The notes under the pieces were generated by a model. That model had not been told where the DNA came from, did not search any database, and saw only the letters and a list, made by a program, of their open reading frames with translations. 10,243 bases of DNA from a bacterium (GTDB lineage: Bacteria; Desulfobacterota; Anaeroferrophillalia; Anaeroferrophillales; Anaeroferrophillaceae): the NCBI GenBank assembly GCA_029940125.1, contig JAOZRP010000057.1, positions 1 to 10,243 on the forward strand, read 5' to 3'. Position 1 is the first letter of the stretch. Each line of letters begins with the position of its first letter. Positions 7,438 through 10,243 of the stretch are shown here, one piece after another. Position numbers and translations under genes: made by a program.

Positions 7438-9837
7438 TCAACGCAAAACCAGGGCGGAAAGCAGCTGCACCCCATCCATGGTCCCGTACAGGGAAAAACC
7501 GCCGATGGAACCTTGGCTGTCAACCGCGGCTATCCGCAGGCTGCGAATGCGGGAACGAATGGCAGCCGGAAAAAGGCTGTCGGCCATCAGTACCAGCTTT
7601 TCAGCCCCTTCCATGGTCCGGTTGGCCCGCGCGAGAACGTTTCCCTCGCCGTCATAGGCAATACACTCAATTTCATTTGCATCGACAGCCGGGTTCACCA
7701 ACGCCAGGCCGGTCCACCAGTAGCCGTCCGCAGCCACGTGACAAACCACCTTTTCTGCCGACAGTTCCTGCTCGCGGAGCAGGGGCAGGGAGGCCCGGGA
7801 GACCTCATTATAGGCATAAGTGGCATAACCGGCCACCGGCTGCCCGGCGTGGATCTCCAGCCATCCCTGGTTGAAAACGGCTTCATCAAGACCCCACAGC
7901 GCCGGCGCCAAGACCATTTCCCGCCGCTCGTGGGCGGCAAGCGTACAGTCATAACGCTGTCGATCAGCGCCATTCACCCAGTACAGGCTTACCGCTGCCG
8001 GCTGGCCGCCGGGATTAATGAAAACCACCCTGGTCTGCCACCCTCCACCCTGATAGACATGGGGCAGATAGAAAGCGCTGCCGGCCTTCAACAGGGGCAG
8101 TTCATCGCGGCTGCCGTTTTCAGCCAGCAGCACGTGGCCCTGCAGGCCGGCGGCCGTGGTTTCCACCCGGGCCCAGCCATCTATTGACACATTGCCGGGA
8201 TAATGCCCGGAGGAATATTCCCGCACCTGGCCCGCAACCAGCTCTTCTGCTTCATGACCCACCAGGCTGCCGTCGTTACGGTAATAATCCAGCTGCGGAT
8301 GGACCGTCTCCATCCCTGCATTGTACAAAAACAACCGGCTTTTTTCATCGTTACCGAACATCCCGCTCAACCGGGGAATGATCAGGGCAGACGAATCCCC
8401 GGCGGGGAAGGCCATGCCGCTTAAGGTCAGGGCATCGCCTTTCAACTCCAGCAGCGACACCGGCTCAGCCGATGAGATCCGGATAATATCCGGCCGGCCG
8501 CCGCCGGCGTAATCATCCGCCAGGGGCAGGGGCAGCAGCCCCACCCAGTTGGCGGCGCCGTTCAGGGCCGCCGGCATATCCACCTTGCCCAGGGGCCAGC
8601 CGTTGTCCCCCAGGATAGTCAGATAAACGGTATTCTCCCGTTCCCCATCCCGGTTGGCCAGCGCCAGCCCCTGCCAGTAAAAATTATTGGGAATCCCGGG
8701 CAGATAGAGATTGTTGGCCAGGGTCATATCCACATAGGCACGGACAAAGGCGTCCTTCCGGTTGCCAACCGCTGAAAAGCTCAAGGTCAGCTCCTCGTTG
8801 ACGGGGGAATCATGGGCCAGGGAAAGGCTCTCCTCCCCGGTCAAGGTACCGGCAGCAATGATTGCGCCGTTTTTCCGGGTCAGCTGACAGGTCACCGGCT
8901 CTTCCGGATAACACCAGAGCGTCGGGCTCTGGGCGTCAACAGCCAGCCTGAGCTGCAAACGGCTCCCCGCCCGGCAGAAAAGAGCCACGCTCTTTTGCGT
9001 ATCCGCCGGAATGATCAGGGGATAGTGGTCAGGGCGGTCAATGCCGCCGGCCGGAAAGCCGTCACCGCCCTGCATGGCAAGGGCGCGGGCCCGCTGGTAG
9101 TCAATAACACTGTTTTCAGCCCGCTGGCTGATTGGCTCCCAGACAAAATCCACGTTATCGGAATCCCGGTCATTGGTCCACTCGCCGCCGGTATAACTGC
9201 CGTCCCCGGCCTTGTCCAGGCGATAGGAAAGGGTTTTGCTCCGTTCAATGGTGCCCCGGTAATCCACCGCGCCGCCCATGTCATCAGCGTAGTAGATGGT
9301 GCAGGAAACGCTGTCACTTAAATTTCCCTGGCTGATTTCCATCTGGTAGCCATAGATGGGGTAGGACCAGACCTGGCTGCCGCCGTCAAGGTCCGCGGCC
9401 ACCGGCAGGCCCTGCTCACCAATGTAATCATAATGGCAGACCGTCAGGATGCCCTTCTGGTCGCCGATGCTTAAAAAGGTCTTGCCATGAACGGCATGGT
9501 CAAAATTCAGCCGTTCCAGGATGGCGGCGTTGGCCCAGGCATGGCAGTAGCCCTCCCAGCCTTCCGCCTCCTGTGGATCATGGTTGGCCAGCTCGGTGCG
9601 GGTCACCTCGCCGGGGTAGGAACCGCTTACCAGCAGGTCGTACTTTTCCAGGGGGGCGGGGTGGCCGCGATAATAGCGCCCGGTGGTCAGGCCGGACTCC
9701 CAGGTAGGCCACCAGTAGCCCGACCAGGGGCGATAAGAAGCCTCACCATTCAGGGTCAGGGCGGAAACGGTCGCCGGCCCGGCCAGCAGCAGGCAAAAAA
9801 CAACGACAACGGCAAAAACCTCGCTATTTTTTTTCAT
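7438..9837 (-). CDS. Exported transglutaminase-elicitor-like protein with four C-terminal modules
   Basis: This 799-residue protein has a signal peptide (MKK, hydrophobic 8-20, cleavage near VSA at 26). Residues about 35-280 resemble the transglutaminase elicitor family: WSGYWWPTW (38-46), a PLEKYDLL segment (62-69), GWEGYCHAWANAAI (93-106) with Cys98 as likely nucleophile, GDQKGILTVCHYD (125-137), and a VWSYPIYGY strand (156-164). Such enzymes use a papain-like Cys-His-Asp triad for acyl transfer or peptide cleavage; which His and Asp serve here is not clear. Residues 281-375 look like a beta-rich linker. Residues 376-799 are four modules of about 105 residues, also found in the beta-helix/PKD protein. 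The ATG overlaps the end of the upstream lipoprotein gene by 14 bases and has a GGTGGAG site, implying coupled translation. It is probably periplasmic or surface-exposed. The enzyme assignment rests on motif memory, not a search. Confidence 0.85.
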   Translation of the reverse strand: MKKNSEVFAVVVVFCLLLAGPATVSALTLNGEASYRPWSGYWWPTWESGLTTGRYYRGHPAPLEKYDLLVSGSYPGEVTRTELANHDPQEAEGWEGYCHAWANAAILERLNFDHAVHGKTFLSIGDQKGILTVCHYDYIGEQGLPVAADLDGGSQVWSYPIYGYQMEISQGNLSDSVSCTIYYADDMGGAVDYRGTIERSKTLSYRLDKAGDGSYTGGEWTNDRDSDNVDFVWEPISQRAENSVIDYQRARALAMQGGDGFPAGGIDRPDHYPLIIPADTQKSVALFCRAGSRLQLRLAVDAQSPTLWCYPEEPVTCQLTRKNGAIIAAGTLTGEESLSLAHDSPVNEELTLSFSAVGNRKDAFVRAYVDMTLANNLYLPGIPNNFYWQGLALANRDGERENTVYLTILGDNGWPLGKVDMPAALNGAANWVGLLPLPLADDYAGGGRPDIIRISSAEPVSLLELKGDALTLSGMAFPAGDSSALIIPRLSGMFGNDEKSRLFLYNAGMETVHPQLDYYRNDGSLVGHEAEELVAGQVREYSSGHYPGNVSIDGWARVETTAAGLQGHVLLAENGSRDELPLLKAGSAFYLPHVYQGGGWQTRVVFINPGGQPAAVSLYWVNGADRQRYDCTLAAHERREMVLAPALWGLDEAVFNQGWLEIHAGQPVAGYATYAYNEVSRASLPLLREQELSAEKVVCHVAADGYWWTGLALVNPAVDANEIECIAYDGEGNVLARANRTMEGAEKLVLMADSLFPAAIRSRIRSLRIAAVDSQGSIGGFSLYGTMDGVQLLSALVLR
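7441..8709 (-). repeat. Four tandem coding repeats, same module as at 3842-5113
   Basis: Copies span residues about 377-480, 481-586, 587-690 and 691-799 of the 799-residue protein. They keep the opening element (LYLPGI, LIIPRL, FYLPHV, VVCHVA), the Trp-centred strand (WQGLALAN, WQTRVVFIN, WWTGLALVN; degraded in copy two), and the closing strand (LLELKG, GHVLLA, GYATYA, GFSLYG). The last copy, GFSLYGTMDGVQLLSAL, closely parallels GFELFGTLQGNQLAGY in the third copy of the plus-strand protein. Confidence 0.78.
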
Positions 9838-10243
9838 GCTCCACCTTCGTCCCCGCCGCCGGCTTGAACAATTCCTTCATCGATTCGCCGGCCGGCCGGG
9901 CCGCCAGGTACCACTGGCCGCCTTCCAGCACCCAGCGCTGGCGAATCGGCGCGTCCTTCATGGCAAAAGCCATCACCCGCATATCGGCCCGCAACACCAC
10001 TTTCGCTTCACGCTCCCCCGCCTTGAAGTCAATGCTCTCCAGCCGCAGGTTGCTCATCTGGAGGTTGCGGCGGGCGGCAAACTGTTCCCGAGGCACCTGG
10101 TCGCGGTAAGACGGTTGAAAAAAACCATACTCGGCATCCAGGTTATGGGTTTTCCGGGCCTCGACATAGGCGGCCACCCGCTGCCGCAGCAGGGTGGCCG
10201 GATCCACCGCCGGCTTGACCATGCCGCCCTGACAGGCGGCCAG
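9824..10243 (-). CDS. NTF2-like (SnoaL-type) lipoprotein, start outside the window
   Basis: The frame is open to the right edge. Its first visible residues are Leu-Ala-Ala-Cys-Gln-Gly-Gly, a lipobox, so the true start and the hydrophobic part of a lipoprotein signal lie beyond the window and the Met eight residues in is not the start. The Cys (codon 10234-10232) would be the lipidated first residue of the mature protein. The rest, about 135 residues, has the helix-then-sheet pattern of NTF2-like folds: VAAYVEARKTHNLDAEYGFF, then YRDQ, then strands ending in RQRWVLEGGQWYLAARP. Such domains bind small ligands or act as accessory modules; no catalytic residues are evident. It ends TAG, overlapping the transglutaminase-like gene by 14 bases, so it is part of the same operon. 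Confidence 0.82.
   Translation of the reverse strand: MAACQGGMVKPAVDPATLLRQRVAAYVEARKTHNLDAEYGFFQPSYRDQVPREQFAARRNLQMSNLRLESIDFKAGEREAKVVLRADMRVMAFAMKDAPIRQRWVLEGGQWYLAARPAGESMKELFKPAAGTKVEHEKK

Noticed and set aside
7402..8187. A 261-residue plus-strand frame opposite the transglutaminase-like gene.
   Set aside because: No ribosome-binding site or recognisable domain; the minus frame carries the repeated modules across the whole stretch.
1..10243. CRISPR arrays, tRNA or rRNA genes, insertion sequences and phage genes.
   Set aside because: No short direct-repeat/spacer pattern, no cloverleaf or ribosomal sequence, and no transposase or integrase motifs were seen on either strand.

Overview
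The window reads as a chromosomal segment of a Gram-negative anaerobe, most likely a deltaproteobacterium (Desulfobacterota) or a close relative. The basis is a c554-type multiheme cytochrome, many exported proteins, a near-consensus sigma-54 promoter and a probable selenoprotein, a combination common in that group. The lineage is inferred, not shown.

Left part, plus strand: a polytopic membrane protein with a C-terminal TPR block, of the TMTC/PMT-like type (146-1918). After a 201-base gap with a sigma-54-type promoter comes a 998-residue secreted protein (2120-5116). It has a right-handed beta-helix, two PKD domains and four tandem copies of a module of about 105 residues. A hairpin at 5151-5181 works in either orientation and separates this gene from the converging right part.

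Right part, minus strand, read from the right edge leftward: the end of an NTF2-like lipoprotein whose start lies outside the window; a 799-residue exported protein with a transglutaminase-elicitor-like N-terminus and four copies of the same module; a tetraheme cytochrome fused to a degenerate metallophosphatase-like domain; and a 250-residue exported protein of unknown function. Overlaps or gaps of 14, 63 and 2 bases suggest an operon, with a possible extra promoter before the cytochrome gene. All four products carry export signals.

The main discovery is in the cytochrome gene. The signal peptide and the start of the domain lie upstream of an in-frame TGA, in the same frame as the rest. The TGA falls where this family, as I recall it, has the second Cys of a Pro-Cys-Gly-Cys motif. 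It is followed at the right distance by a stem-loop with GGU at the start of the apical loop, the bacterial SECIS form. I therefore call one 467-residue selenoprotein with Sec at residue 58, not a shorter protein starting at a downstream TTG. A second discovery is that two otherwise unrelated secreted proteins on opposite strands share the same four-fold C-terminal module.
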